From Sandaracinomonas limnophila (lineage in GTDB: Bacteria > Bacteroidota > Bacteroidia > Cytophagales > Spirosomataceae), in assembly GCF_004005965.1 (NCBI RefSeq), contig NZ_SACY01000002.1, positions 186,001 to 250,000 of the forward strand: a DNA stretch of 64,000 nt. Reading direction: 5' to 3'. Below the pieces are notes generated by a model. It did no database searches. It saw only the letters and a program-made list of their open reading frames with translations, and was not told the DNA's origin. Shown here piece by piece: positions 8,030 to 17,877 of the stretch; position 1 is the first letter of the stretch, and each line of letters begins with the position of its first letter. Position numbers and translations under genes: made by a program.

Positions 8030-8731
8030 ATGAGTTCTATTTTTTGCGGCGAATTGGCCGGAACAGCAGCCTTAATCTATATTGGGAATGGAGTTGTAGC
8101 AAATATGCTACTAAAAAACACAAAGGGAAATAACACAGGATTATTGGCAATAGCTGCTGCCTGGGCATTTGCGGTAACGATTGGAATATTTATTTCCACT
8201 TATTTCGGTAGTCCTGGTGCACATTTAAACCCGATGGTAACTGTGGCGGAATGTTTAAAATCTGGGGATTGGAGTAATTTTACAACTTTTGTTGGAGCCC
8301 AAATCTTAGGTGCAATGTTAGGGCAATTTTTAGTTTGGTTACATTATAAACCGCATTTTGATGTTACCGAAGACCCAGGAAGTATAAAAGCCAGTTTTTG
8401 TACAGATCCAGCCATTAAAACTACGCCATTCAACCTTATTTCAGAGGCTTTCGCCTCTGCCTTTGCCATTGTTGCTTTGGGAAGTTTCTCAAGCGTCCCA
8501 CATGGATTAGGTCCATTTTTGGTAGGTATATTAGTTTGGGCTGTTGGACTTGGATTAGGCGGAACCACTGGTTATGCCATTAATCCTGCCCGAGATTTAG
8601 GTCCGCGTATTATGCATGCAATTCTTCCCATTAAAAACAAAGGCGGAAATGATTGGGGATATGCATGGATTCCAGTTTTAGGTCCATGCCTTGGAGCTGC
8701 CATTGGCGTTTTTATTTTAAGTTTAAAATAA
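8030..8731 (+). CDS. glpF: Glycerol uptake facilitator (aquaporin family)
   Basis: Six-helix MIP-family channel in the inner membrane; with glpK six bases downstream it most likely admits glycerol. The 233 residues contain both half-helix loops of the family. The first reads AHLNPMVT (N67-P68-M69) instead of the usual NPA, and the second reads the normal INPARDLGPR, whose Asp-Leu-Gly-Pro is characteristic of glyceroporins. The N-terminus is short but keeps the helix-1 motif GELAGTAALIYIGNG. No GlpR-like regulator or glpD is nearby; gpsA lies 15 kb away. Substrate preference is inferred from glpK and the second motif. Confidence 0.92.
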   Translation: MSSIFCGELAGTAALIYIGNGVVANMLLKNTKGNNTGLLAIAAAWAFAVTIGIFISTYFGSPGAHLNPMVTVAECLKSGDWSNFTTFVGAQILGAMLGQFLVWLHYKPHFDVTEDPGSIKASFCTDPAIKTTPFNLISEAFASAFAIVALGSFSSVPHGLGPFLVGILVWAVGLGLGGTTGYAINPARDLGPRIMHAILPIKNKGGNDWGYAWIPVLGPCLGAAIGVFILSLK

Positions 8732-8737
8732 TTCAAC

Positions 8738-10231
8738 ATGTATATAGGATCCATTGACCAAGGAACTACCAGTTCCCGATTCATCATATTTGACAAAAAA
8801 GGCGACATCATTGCGATGGGCCAAAAGGAACACGAGCAAATTTATCCACAGGCCGGTTGGGTAGAACATAATCCCGAAGAAATTTGGAAAAACACCCAAG
8901 AAGTTATTGGATTAGCCCTGGGAAAAGCCAACCTTTCTGCTAAAGATATCGCAGCGGTAGGTATTACTAATCAACGAGAAACAACTGTCGCTTGGAATAA
9001 AAAAACTGGAAAACCTTATTACAATGCAATTGTTTGGCAGGATACTCGAGTGGGTTCTGAATTAGCCGAATTGGCCAAAGATGGTGGAATGGATCGTTTT
9101 CGAGGCAAAACTGGACTTCCATTGGCGGCGTATTTTTCCGGATTAAAACTTCGTTGGTTATTAAATAATTGTGAAGGTTTACGAGAAGATGCCGAAAAAG
9201 GAGAAGCCCTCTTTGGAACAATGGATACTTTCATTGCCTGGCATTTAACAGGTGGCATAGAGGGAGGTTTACACATAACTGACGTTACCAATGCCTCCAG
9301 AACACAATTGATGAATTTGGAAACCTGCCAATGGGATCAAGAAATTTTAGACATCTTTAAGATTCCCAAAGCTATGCTCCCTCAAATTGTATCGAGTTCA
9401 AAAGTATATGGCACGGCAAAAGGTGTTTTAAATGATGTTCCCTTAGCTGGTATGTTGGGTGACCAACAAGCTGCCTTAGTTGGACAAACCTGCTTTGATC
9501 CAGGTCAAGGAAAAAACACTTATGGAACTGGTTGTTTCTTATTGATGAATACTGGAACCAAACCAATTCCTTCCAAATTTGGTCTATTAACTACTGTTGC
9601 CTATCAATTAGGTGATGAGCCTGTACATTACGCATTAGAAGGCTCTGTAGCCATTACGGGGGCATTGGTGCAATGGTTAAGAGATAATTTAGGAATCATA
9701 AAATCGAGTCCGGATATTGAAAAATTAGCTAAAGAAGTAGAAGATAACGGCGGGTGTTATTTTGTCCCAGCATTCTCTGGACTTTATGCGCCTTATTGGA
9801 AATCTGATGCACGTGGGGTTTTGGTTGGGTTGACGAGATATATCAATAAATCACATATTGCTCGTGCTGCATTAGAAGCTACCGCCTTTCAAACCTGGGA
9901 AGTATTAGAAGCCATGGAAAAGGATGCTGGCATACCAATTAATTCACTTCGAGTTGACGGCGGAATGGTGGTCAATCAATTATTGATGCAATTTCAGTCG
10001 GACATCATTGGCCAAGAAGTAATTTGTCCAAAAATCATTGAAACCACTGCCTTAGGAGCTGCTTATGCTGCAGGATTGGCTGTTGGGTATTGGGCAAATC
10101 TGGAGGATTTGAGAAAAAACTGGGCGATTGCTGGCACTTGGAAACCTAAAATGGAGATGAGCAAAAAAGAAAAACTTCAAAGCCAATGGAAAAAAGCTGT
10201 CACTAAGAGTTTTGATTGGGAGGAGGAGTAG
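8738..10231 (+). CDS. glpK: Glycerol kinase
   Basis: Phosphorylates glycerol to sn-glycerol 3-phosphate using ATP, trapping glycerol entering through GlpF. The 497 residues match the FGGY kinase family closely: N-terminal phosphate loop [33 protein letters not shown], catalytic-region [13 protein letters not shown], and FGGY signature region [36 protein letters not shown] lies in the C-terminal ATP-binding half. It forms an operon with glpF (six-base gap). The 188 bases downstream hold a terminator at 10385-10417 and nothing else clear. Confidence 0.97.
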   Translation: MYIGSIDQGTTSSRFIIFDKKGDIIAMGQKEHEQIYPQAGWVEHNPEEIWKNTQEVIGLALGKANLSAKDIAAVGITNQRETTVAWNKKTGKPYYNAIVWQDTRVGSELAELAKDGGMDRFRGKTGLPLAAYFSGLKLRWLLNNCEGLREDAEKGEALFGTMDTFIAWHLTGGIEGGLHITDVTNASRTQLMNLETCQWDQEILDIFKIPKAMLPQIVSSSKVYGTAKGVLNDVPLAGMLGDQQAALVGQTCFDPGQGKNTYGTGCFLLMNTGTKPIPSKFGLLTTVAYQLGDEPVHYALEGSVAITGALVQWLRDNLGIIKSSPDIEKLAKEVEDNGGCYFVPAFSGLYAPYWKSDARGVLVGLTRYINKSHIARAALEATAFQTWEVLEAMEKDAGIPINSLRVDGGMVVNQLLMQFQSDIIGQEVICPKIIETTALGAAYAAGLAVGYWANLEDLRKNWAIAGTWKPKMEMSKKEKLQSQWKKAVTKSFDWEEE

Positions 10232-10384
10232 TCAATTGGAACTAAATCATTTGACTAAAATAAATTTATCAAACAACTTTTAAATCAAAGGTTTAAATTG
10301 CAGGGGGAAAGGGGCGGCATTGTCCCCTAAAAAAATGTTTACAAAGTTCCAAACAGTAAACTGATAATTCTAAAAATAAACAAT

Positions 10385-10417
10385 AAAAAAAGGCTGAAGA
10401 AATTCAGCCTTTTTTGT
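10385..10417. terminator. Bidirectional terminator
   Basis: AAGGCTGAA-GAAA-TTCAGCCTT forms a 9-base stem flanked by A and T runs on opposite sides, between the convergent glpK and decarboxylase genes. Confidence 0.88.
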
Positions 10418-10419
10418 TA

Positions 10420-11874
10420 CTATTTAGATTTTACTTTAGGTTCTATTTCGATGGTGGGAGTTTCAACCACCTCATTTTTCTGATACCCCAATATATTCAA
10501 CATAGAATCGCTCGTTTGTTCATTGGAAAACAGCTTTGTTGTAATCGTCCCATCTTCTAATCGATCAATAATTACATGCTTTGGTGCAGGAATTAAACAA
10601 TGTTGAATACCGCCATAACCACCTAAAGATTCTTGGTAAGCTCCCGTATGGAAAAATCCAACGTATTGACGCTCTTTTTCTTCCTCATAAATAGGAAGAT
10701 AAAGGTCGGCACTATGCGCTTCTGTATTATAAAAATCCATAGAATCACAGGTCAAACCACCCAAGTTAACCTTTTGATAGGGTGATCCCCAGTTGTTTAC
10801 AGGCAACATGATGTATTTTTGGTTCATTCCCCAAGAATCAGGCAATTGGGTAATAAATGAACCATCTATCATGTACCAAAGCTCTTTATCATTTTGCAAT
10901 TTTTGGTCAATGATTTCATACAAAACTGCACCACTTTCACCAACCGAATAAGATCCAAATTCGGTGAAAATGTTTGGCACAGGAACATTGTTCTTACTGC
11001 AGATCCAAGCAATCGATTCCACAATTTCATCCACCATGGCCTGATAATCGTAGTTGAATTGCAAAGAAGTTTGAATAGGCAATCCTCCTCCCAAATCAAT
11101 AGAATCTAATTCTGGACAAATCTTTTTTAGTTCACAATACTTGTAAATAAATCTACTTAACTCAGACCAATAATACGCAGAATCTTTGATTCCCGTATTG
11201 ATGAAAAAGTGAAGCATTTTTAAATTAAAACGCTTATTAGGTTTTATTTTTTCTAAATACAATGAGGTTACATCTGAATATCTTACTCCCAAACGAGAGG
11301 TATAAAATGAGAAATCAGGCTCTTCATCAGTTGCGATTCGAATAGCGATATTCGCCTTTTCAGCGGTAACCGAATTCAAATAATAATCAATTTCTTTAAG
11401 GTTATCCAAAACTGGAATACAATTGAAACCATCATTGATCAATTCGGAAATATATTGCAAATACAAAGGTTGCTTGTAACCATTGCAAAGAATATAAGTC
11501 GATTTAGCAATCTTTTCCTTTTCGTATAAAGAGCGAATAATTGGAATATCAAATGCCGAACTTGTTTCTAAATGGACATTATGCTTAATAATCTCTTCAA
11601 CAACAAAAGAAAAATGGGAAGATTTAGTACAATAACAATAGGTGTAATTCCCCTTGTAATTGTATTTTTTAATCGCATTACGAAAAAGTAATTTAGAATT
11701 TTCGATATGCTCACCAATCTTTGGTAAATAACTAATCTTTAGGGGTGTGCCGTATTGCTTAATAATTTCCATCAAAGGAACATTGTTAAACAACAATTCA
11801 TTATCCTCATTAATGTTAAATTCCCTCGTTGGAAATTCAATAGTTTGATCAATTAGATCGATGTAATTTTTCAT
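10420..11874 (-). CDS. Arginine decarboxylase-like, fold-III PLP enzyme
   Basis: PLP-dependent decarboxylase of the alanine-racemase-like fold, of the ~460-480-residue type usually annotated arginine decarboxylase in Bacteroidota; the product would be agmatine for polyamine synthesis. The PLP lysine is K84 in YCYCTKSSHF. Glycine-rich phosphate-binding segments SIDLGGGLP and TEFGSYSVGESG are present, as is the C-terminal active-site Cys in GLTCDSMD. At 484 residues it is much shorter than classical SpeA (about 630) and lacks that enzyme's insertions. Diaminopimelate or another basic amino acid cannot be excluded as substrate. No speB-like gene is adjacent. Confidence 0.8.
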   Translation of the reverse strand: MKNYIDLIDQTIEFPTREFNINEDNELLFNNVPLMEIIKQYGTPLKISYLPKIGEHIENSKLLFRNAIKKYNYKGNYTYCYCTKSSHFSFVVEEIIKHNVHLETSSAFDIPIIRSLYEKEKIAKSTYILCNGYKQPLYLQYISELINDGFNCIPVLDNLKEIDYYLNSVTAEKANIAIRIATDEEPDFSFYTSRLGVRYSDVTSLYLEKIKPNKRFNLKMLHFFINTGIKDSAYYWSELSRFIYKYCELKKICPELDSIDLGGGLPIQTSLQFNYDYQAMVDEIVESIAWICSKNNVPVPNIFTEFGSYSVGESGAVLYEIIDQKLQNDKELWYMIDGSFITQLPDSWGMNQKYIMLPVNNWGSPYQKVNLGGLTCDSMDFYNTEAHSADLYLPIYEEEKERQYVGFFHTGAYQESLGGYGGIQHCLIPAPKHVIIDRLEDGTITTKLFSNEQTSDSMLNILGYQKNEVVETPTIEIEPKVKSK

Positions 11875-11974
11875 TAGGCCTAACCAATTTTAAGATAGCC
11901 GATAAAACGACAAAAGAAAATTGTGCAAAACTGCAATAAAAGTATGTACTTTGCAAAAAATCTTGCTTAGATCT

Positions 11975-13318
11975 ATGTTAAAAATTCATTTTATAGCGAT
12001 TGGTGGTGCAGCAATGCACAATTTGGCATTGGCTTTACAAAAAAATGGTCATCAAATCACAGGTTCAGACGACGAAATATACGAACCTTCCAAATCGCTC
12101 TTACAAAAAAATGGACTTTTACCTGATTCTGAAGGATGGCATCCAGAAAAAATTTCCAAGGATTTGGATGTAGTTATTTTAGGTATGCATGCAAGAGCAG
12201 ACAACCCGGAATTATTAAAAGCACAGGAATTAGGTTTACGCATTGAATCCTATCCTTCTTTTTTATACGAATACAGTAAAAACAAGCAACGCATTGTAAT
12301 TGCAGGTAGTCATGGAAAAACAAGTATCACATCCATGATTTTACACGTATTAAAAAAATTAAATCGCAAATTTGATTACCTTGTTGGCGCTCGAATTGAA
12401 GGTTTTGAACTTATGGCCCAGCTTTCTGATGCCCCCATCATTATCATCGAAGGCGATGAATATTTGGCTTCTCCCCTCGACCGCAGAGCTAAATTTCTAT
12501 TATACCAACCGCACATTGCCCTTGTTTCTGGTATTGCTTGGGACCACATGAATGTATATCCGACCTTTGAGTCCTACCAAGAAAGCTTTAAAGAGCTCAT
12601 TAAGAATTTACCCAAAGCAGGAACCTTAATTTATGATGAAACTGATCCTATTTTAAAGGAAATGCCAAAATTGAGTCAGGACGATGTCATCAAAAAACCT
12701 TATAAAGAGCACCCTGCCCTAATAGAGAATGGAAAAACGATCTTGAAAGGTGATGATGGTGTAAAATACCCAATTACTGTTTTCGGTAACCATAATTTAA
12801 AGAATATCAATGGTGCACGCTTGATTTGCGAACAAATTGGCATTGAAGCAACAGAATTTTACCAAGCCATTCAAGACTTCAAAGGTGCTGCTAAACGACT
12901 TGAAATTGTAAAAGATAATGGAAAAAGCATTGTTTTTAAGGACTTTGCCCATGCCCCGTCTAAGGTAAAAGCTACAACCGAAGCCGTAAAACAGCAATTT
13001 CCAGAAAGAAAATTAGTTGCCTGCTTAGAATTGCATACATTTTCAAGCCTAAATCCAGCCTTTTTGCCACAGTATGAAGGAACTTTGAATTTAGCAGACG
13101 AAGCAATTATCTTTTTAAGTGAGCATGCTCGTGCTATAAAAAGAATGGATAAAATTGAAGAAGAAACTGTTCAAAATTATTTCAAACACTCGAAATTAAC
13201 AGTAATTAGAGATAGAGAAGAACTTGAGAAAGATCTAATATCAAAAGATTGGAGTAATGCCAATTTGTTGATGATGTCGTCAGGGACCTTCGATGGAATT
13301 TCATTCCAAGAATTGTAG
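11975..13318 (+). CDS. mpl: Mpl-like UDP-MurNAc peptide ligase
   Basis: Mur-ligase family member which, by its Mpl-type features, attaches a recycled murein tripeptide to UDP-N-acetylmuramate. Visible: N-terminal Rossmann motif IHFIAIGGAAMHNLALALQ, ATP loop AGSHGKTSITSMI, GDEYLASPLDRRAKF, NHNLKNINGARLIC, and FKDFAHAPSKVKATTEAV in the C-terminal domain. The start at 11975 is preferred over an upstream GTG (11921), because a promoter-like TACTTTG at 11947-11953 lies inside that extension and similarity begins at MLKIHF. MurC is the nearest alternative, but the GDEYLASPLDRR and DFAHAP motifs favour Mpl. It is monocistronic, with an inverted octad repeat after the stop. Confidence 0.87.
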   Translation: MLKIHFIAIGGAAMHNLALALQKNGHQITGSDDEIYEPSKSLLQKNGLLPDSEGWHPEKISKDLDVVILGMHARADNPELLKAQELGLRIESYPSFLYEYSKNKQRIVIAGSHGKTSITSMILHVLKKLNRKFDYLVGARIEGFELMAQLSDAPIIIIEGDEYLASPLDRRAKFLLYQPHIALVSGIAWDHMNVYPTFESYQESFKELIKNLPKAGTLIYDETDPILKEMPKLSQDDVIKKPYKEHPALIENGKTILKGDDGVKYPITVFGNHNLKNINGARLICEQIGIEATEFYQAIQDFKGAAKRLEIVKDNGKSIVFKDFAHAPSKVKATTEAVKQQFPERKLVACLELHTFSSLNPAFLPQYEGTLNLADEAIIFLSEHARAIKRMDKIEEETVQNYFKHSKLTVIRDREELEKDLISKDWSNANLLMMSSGTFDGISFQEL

Positions 13319-13381
13319 TAAGCCAGTGAGCCAGTGAACTAGTATTCTAAACTTTGCTCACTGGCTCACTTGCTCACTTTT
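13319..13381. repeat. Inverted pair of 8-base tandem repeats
   Basis: Left arm AGTAAGCC-AGTGAGCC-AGTGAACT and right arm GCTCACTG-GCTCACTT-GCTCACTT have an 8-base period. They can pair through a perfect 13-base stem (AGTGAGCCAGTGA with TCACTGGCTCACT). The element fills the whole gap between two convergent genes, so it may act as a terminator. Confidence 0.85.
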
Positions 13382-14651
13382 AACTATTCAATATCGCATC
13401 CAACTCCGCCTTAAACCCAGTCAATAACATTTCTTTAATGGAAATCTTTCTCTTTTGAGTATTGATTTTACTTTGAATAGGCTTATCAGCAATTGTACCA
13501 TCTGACTCAACTTCAGCAATAAAAACTTCCAATTCGCTACGCTCTTTTTTGCTCATGTAATCCATCTGATTAATCATGATTTTCAATTGCTCTAAACGAG
13601 GTTTTTCACTCAAATTGGCATGGCGATAAGAAATTACACGCAAAAGGTAATTCATTTCAAAAATTTTGTCACAAACATTTCTAAAACGCTCTGACAAACC
13701 TCTATCCACCATTTTTACCTTCGCAGACAAATCTTTCCATTTCATCAAATTTGCCTTTGCCAATTCTGCCGTTTTTACCATATCCTCCTGATTCTTGAAT
13801 TTTTCTTCCAATTCACGAGTCATGTCTTGCATTTCCTGCACACGAGGATCAATTTTGGGTTTCACTACAATGCCTTTTGAGCGGTTGTAGGAATCAAAAT
13901 ACATATCATTTGCCTTTTTAAAGGCTTTCCACAATTGAGATTGCTTTTTAGGAGGAAGACCCAAAATGGTTTTCCATTCTTTTTGCATCTCCTTCACTTT
14001 TTCTATGGTACCATCAAAATCACCCGATTTTCTCATTTGGTGAACTGAGTCCACGTAAGATTGCAGGGTATTGATTTTCTCGTCAATGATTCTATTTTTC
14101 TCTTCAAAAAAGGCTCTTCTTCTCAAGAAAAAGCTATCCACAATTTCTTGAAATTCATTGGATAATTTATCTTGAAATTCACGATCTACTGGTCCCGTTT
14201 TTAACCATTTCGCCTTCACTTCCAAGAAACGGTCTGTAGATTCTACTACTTCATCTTCAGCTAAAATAGCTTTTGCATCTTCAATTAAAGCACGTTTGAT
14301 CTCAAGATTTTTTTCTTGATTAACTTTAATTAAATCCGACAAATAAGACTCTAATTTGTTTAATTGATCAAATAAAGGAAGAAAATCACCTAAGCCATCA
14401 AATTCGGCAAGGTAGGTTTTCATTTGTAAAACCTTTGTTAAAAATGATCCTTTGTTCTGAACTTCATCAATTTGTTGAACCAATTGATCAACTTTAGTTT
14501 TTGCCAATTCAAATCGTTTTACGAAATATTGAAGGGCTTCTTCTTCAGTGGTTCTTACAAATCCAATTTCTCTCTCCGGGAAATTTAAGTAAGATTTAAT
14601 ATACACTTTGCCATCGCGACAAAAGCCGTATAAATTGTTTGAGGATTCCAT
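13380..14651 (-). CDS. DUF349 domain protein
   Basis: A 423-residue, almost wholly alpha-helical, charged protein with DUF349 repeats, recognisable by the W-x-x-x-G-P and LW-x-x-F-x-x-A pattern: KAKWLKTGPVDREFQDKLSNEF, then EWKTILGLPPKKQSQLWKAFKKANDMYF. The N-terminus begins with a short beta-rich piece (LYGFCRDGKVYIKSYLNFPEREIGFV) before coiled-coil-rich helices. There is no signal peptide or membrane segment, so it is probably cytoplasmic. DUF349 proteins are widespread in Bacteroidota; I do not know of an assigned function. It is monocistronic, facing ettA across 203 bases. Confidence 0.85.
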   Translation of the reverse strand: MESSNNLYGFCRDGKVYIKSYLNFPEREIGFVRTTEEEALQYFVKRFELAKTKVDQLVQQIDEVQNKGSFLTKVLQMKTYLAEFDGLGDFLPLFDQLNKLESYLSDLIKVNQEKNLEIKRALIEDAKAILAEDEVVESTDRFLEVKAKWLKTGPVDREFQDKLSNEFQEIVDSFFLRRRAFFEEKNRIIDEKINTLQSYVDSVHQMRKSGDFDGTIEKVKEMQKEWKTILGLPPKKQSQLWKAFKKANDMYFDSYNRSKGIVVKPKIDPRVQEMQDMTRELEEKFKNQEDMVKTAELAKANLMKWKDLSAKVKMVDRGLSERFRNVCDKIFEMNYLLRVISYRHANLSEKPRLEQLKIMINQMDYMSKKERSELEVFIAEVESDGTIADKPIQSKINTQKRKISIKEMLLTGFKAELDAILNS

Positions 14652-14854
14652 AATTTTAATAAATGAGCGTTTGGCAATACCTTAACTCATTGTTTTTAAA
14701 TAAAGTAGTATAAAAAATTGAGGTTCAAAAATAGAAAAATAATTTTCAAAAACAATAAACTGTCATTGTATTTTGCAAAATTTAATCTGAAACCTTTTAA
14801 AAACTAAATTAATAGCAGGGATTTTCCGATATTTGTGGGAATAATCCCAACAAA

Positions 14855-16519
14855 ATGAGCAACGAAACCATTATTTTTTCGATGGAAAGGGTGTCAAAAA
14901 CCATCCCACCTCAAAAAACAATCATCAAAAATATTTATTTATCCTTTTTCTATGGAGCTAAAATTGGTGTTTTAGGTCTAAACGGATCTGGAAAATCAAC
15001 CCTACTTCGCATTATTGCTGGAGTAGATAAAAATTACACAGGAGATGTTGTTTGGTCACCAGGCTATACTGTTGGTTTATTAGAACAAGAACCCGTTTTA
15101 GATCCCAATAAAACAGTTTTAGAAATTGTAGAAGAAGGTGTAGCTAACGTAAAAGCCTTATTGAAAGAGTTTGATGAAATCAACGAGGCCTTTGGCGACC
15201 CGGATGCAGATTTTGATAAATTAATGGCTCGACAAGGAGATGTTCAAGAAAAATTAGATCATTTAAATGCTTGGGAATTAGACAATAAATTAGAAAAAGC
15301 AATGGATGCCTTGCGTTGTCCACCTGCTGATGCGAAAGTTGGCGATTTATCTGGTGGAGAAAAGCGCCGAGTTGCCCTTTGTCGTTTATTGTTACAAGAA
15401 CCTGATGTATTATTGCTAGATGAGCCCACCAATCACTTGGATGCAGAATCCGTTTGGTGGTTAGAAGAGTTTTTACGCCAATACAAAGGAACTGTTATTG
15501 CAGTAACCCACGACCGTTATTTCCTAGACAATGTAGCAGGATGGATTCTTGAATTAGATCGCGGTGAGGGTATTCCGTGGAAGGGTAATTATTCATCTTG
15601 GTTAGAACAAAAACAAAATCGCTTGGCCCAAGAAGAAAAAACCGAATCAAGACGTCAGAAAACTCTTCAAAGAGAATTGGAATGGGTTAAAATGGCTCCA
15701 AAGGCTCGACAAGCAAAATCAAAAGCACGTATTGGCGCTTATGAAAAATTATTGTCTGAAGAAAATAAACAAAAAGAAGACAAATTGGAATTATTCATTC
15801 CAGCGGGTCCACGTTTAGGAAATAAAGTAATTGAAGTACAAGGAGTTTCAAAAGCCTTCGGTGATAAATTACTATTTGAAAACTTAAGTTTCCAATTACC
15901 TCCTGCAGGAATTGTCGGTATTATCGGGCCAAACGGTGCCGGTAAAACTACTTTATTCAAGTTAATCACCGGCCAAACAAGTCCTGATGCAGGTACATTT
16001 GAAGTTGGAGAAACTGTTAAATTGGCCTACGTTGACCAAGAACATCATCAATTGAATGCCGAAAAATCAGTTTATGAAACGATTTCAGACGGCAACGACT
16101 GGATCATGTTGGGCGGCAAACAATCCAATGCAAGAGCTTATGTAAGCAAGTTCAACTTCGGCGGCGCAGACCAAGAAAAGAAAATTGGCATGCTTTCAGG
16201 GGGCGAAAGAAACCGTGTCCATTTAGCCATGATGCTAAAAGAAGGTGCAAATGTCTTATTACTAGATGAGCCTACCAACGATTTGGACGTGAATACATTA
16301 CGTGCTTTGGAAGAAGGTTTAGAAAATTTTGGAGGCTGCGCAGTGGTTATTTCCCACGACCGTTGGTTCCTAGATAGAATTGCCACCCATATTTTAGCCT
16401 TTGAAGGCGACTCGCAAGTCGTTTGGTTTGAAGGTAATTATTCAGAATACGAAGAAGCGAAGAAAAAACGCTTGGGAGATGTTACTCCACGAAGAATTAA
16501 ATTTAAAAATATCAACTAA
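14855..16519 (+). CDS. ettA: ABC-F translation factor EttA
   Basis: Soluble ABC-F ATPase that binds the ribosomal E site and gates entry into elongation according to energy state (known for E. coli EttA). At 554 residues it is almost the same length as the E. coli protein. Two ABC domains are visible: Walker [11 protein letters not shown], signature [13 protein letters not shown] and Walker [13 protein letters not shown] in the first; [24 protein letters not shown] and [11 protein letters not shown] in the second. The helical linker (about 250-310) joins them and an arm-like segment follows residue 85. There are no transmembrane helices. The stop codon abuts the next gene's ATG. Confidence 0.95.
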   Translation: MSNETIIFSMERVSKTIPPQKTIIKNIYLSFFYGAKIGVLGLNGSGKSTLLRIIAGVDKNYTGDVVWSPGYTVGLLEQEPVLDPNKTVLEIVEEGVANVKALLKEFDEINEAFGDPDADFDKLMARQGDVQEKLDHLNAWELDNKLEKAMDALRCPPADAKVGDLSGGEKRRVALCRLLLQEPDVLLLDEPTNHLDAESVWWLEEFLRQYKGTVIAVTHDRYFLDNVAGWILELDRGEGIPWKGNYSSWLEQKQNRLAQEEKTESRRQKTLQRELEWVKMAPKARQAKSKARIGAYEKLLSEENKQKEDKLELFIPAGPRLGNKVIEVQGVSKAFGDKLLFENLSFQLPPAGIVGIIGPNGAGKTTLFKLITGQTSPDAGTFEVGETVKLAYVDQEHHQLNAEKSVYETISDGNDWIMLGGKQSNARAYVSKFNFGGADQEKKIGMLSGGERNRVHLAMMLKEGANVLLLDEPTNDLDVNTLRALEEGLENFGGCAVVISHDRWFLDRIATHILAFEGDSQVVWFEGNYSEYEEAKKKRLGDVTPRRIKFKNIN

Positions 16520-16891
16520 ATGAAAGGAGTTATCACAGTTGTATTGCTCATTCTTTCCAACATCTTTATGACATTGGCATGGTATGGGCATTTACAATGG
16601 CGTGAAAACTCTTGGCTAAAGCATGCAGGTTTACTGACAATTATTTTATTTTCCTGGGGATTAGCCCTATTAGAATACTTTTTTCAAGTACCCGCAAACA
16701 AAATTGGTTTTAAAGAAAACGGAGGTCCCTTTTCATTTTTTGAATTAAAAACCATTCAAGAAGCCATTTCATTAATTACATTTACCTTATTTTTAATTTT
16801 CATTGTAAAAAATGAAAAATTAGCGTGGAACCACATTGTTGGGTTTTTGCTAATCCTATTGGCCGTTTATGTGATTTTTAAAAAATGGTAA
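16520..16891 (+). CDS. DUF486 family small membrane protein
   Basis: A 123-residue protein with four hydrophobic helices (about 3-22, 35-55, 78-98, 103-121), matching the DUF486 family of small DMT-like membrane proteins: LILSNIFMTLAWYGHL at the start and IVKNEKLAWNHIVGFLLILLAVY near the end. Function is unknown; DMT relatives include small-molecule exporters. It begins at the base after the ettA stop, so it is surely cotranscribed and perhaps translationally coupled with it. A functional link to ettA is not established. Confidence 0.85.
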   Translation: MKGVITVVLLILSNIFMTLAWYGHLQWRENSWLKHAGLLTIILFSWGLALLEYFFQVPANKIGFKENGGPFSFFELKTIQEAISLITFTLFLIFIVKNEKLAWNHIVGFLLILLAVYVIFKKW

Positions 16892-16906
16892 GTAAATTGA
16901 ACGATT

Positions 16907-17866
16907 ATGAACTCTAGAGAAAAAATTCAAGCAGTAATTTCAGAAATGAATAAGGTGGTCGTAGGGCAAGAAAGACTTATCAACCGTCTTCTCATTGGTC
17001 TTTTCTCTGGAGGTCACGTGCTTTTAGAAGGGGTACCCGGTTTGGCCAAAACTCTTACAATCAACACCCTTGCCAAGGTTTTAGATTTACATTTTCATAG
17101 AATTCAATTTACCCCCGATTTACTTCCTTCAGATTTGGTAGGGACAATGATTTACAATCCATTAAAAGGAGAATTTGATGTAAAAAAAGGACCTATTTTT
17201 GCCCAAATTATTTTGGCGGATGAAATAAATCGTGCCCCAGCAAAAGTGCAATCTGCCCTTTTGGAAGCTATGGCCGAAAGACAAGTTACCATTGGAGACA
17301 CCTCTTATTTACTGGAAAAACCCTTTTTGGTTTTGGCAACCCAAAATCCAGTTGAACAAGAAGGTACATTCCCATTACCGGAAGCCCAAGTGGACCGTTT
17401 CATGATGAAGGTTCATTTGAATTATTTAACCAAAGAGGAGGAATTGGAAGTAATGCGAAGGATGTCTGATATCAACCACGTTTCAGACCCTAAAACGGTT
17501 ATGAATCTTCAAGATATTTATACAATTCAAAATGAAATCAATGATATAACCATTTCTGAAACTTTGGAAAGATATATCATTGAATTAATCTTTGCTACCA
17601 GGAATCCAGCTGATTATGGACTTACGCAAGAGGCCAACTATGTTCAGTTTGGTGCATCCCCACGTGCAACCATCCAATTGAATTTAGCTGCAAAAGTTAC
17701 AGCCTATTTGGAGGGCCGAGATTACGTTTTACCTGAAGATATCAAAGAAGTTGCCCCAGATATTTTAAATCACCGCATCATGCTATCTTACGAAGCAGAA
17801 GCAGAAAATATCACAACCTTGGATATTATTCAAACTATTTTGAATACGGTTGCAATCAATCGATAA
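16907..17866 (+). CDS. MoxR-family AAA+ ATPase
   Basis: AAA+ chaperone-like ATPase of the MoxR group, 319 residues. Walker A is LLEGVPGLAKTL and Walker B IILADEINRAPAKVQSALLEAMAERQVT; LATQNPVEQEGTFPLPEAQVDRFMMKV holds sensor 1 and the arginine finger; the small lid domain follows. MoxR proteins typically mature metal- or VWA-domain partners and are normally followed by a DUF58 gene. Here the next gene is convergent, so the usual DUF58/VWA partners must lie elsewhere. It follows the DUF486 gene by 15 bases and may be in the ettA operon. No terminator is visible in the 11 bases after it. Confidence 0.92.
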   Translation: MNSREKIQAVISEMNKVVVGQERLINRLLIGLFSGGHVLLEGVPGLAKTLTINTLAKVLDLHFHRIQFTPDLLPSDLVGTMIYNPLKGEFDVKKGPIFAQIILADEINRAPAKVQSALLEAMAERQVTIGDTSYLLEKPFLVLATQNPVEQEGTFPLPEAQVDRFMMKVHLNYLTKEEELEVMRRMSDINHVSDPKTVMNLQDIYTIQNEINDITISETLERYIIELIFATRNPADYGLTQEANYVQFGASPRATIQLNLAAKVTAYLEGRDYVLPEDIKEVAPDILNHRIMLSYEAEAENITTLDIIQTILNTVAINR

Positions 17867-17877
17867 ACTTATTCAAC

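Noticed and set aside
10300-10345. AGGGG...CCCCT hairpin downstream of glpK.
   Set aside because: Only five pairs, no T run on either strand; a proper terminator follows at 10385.
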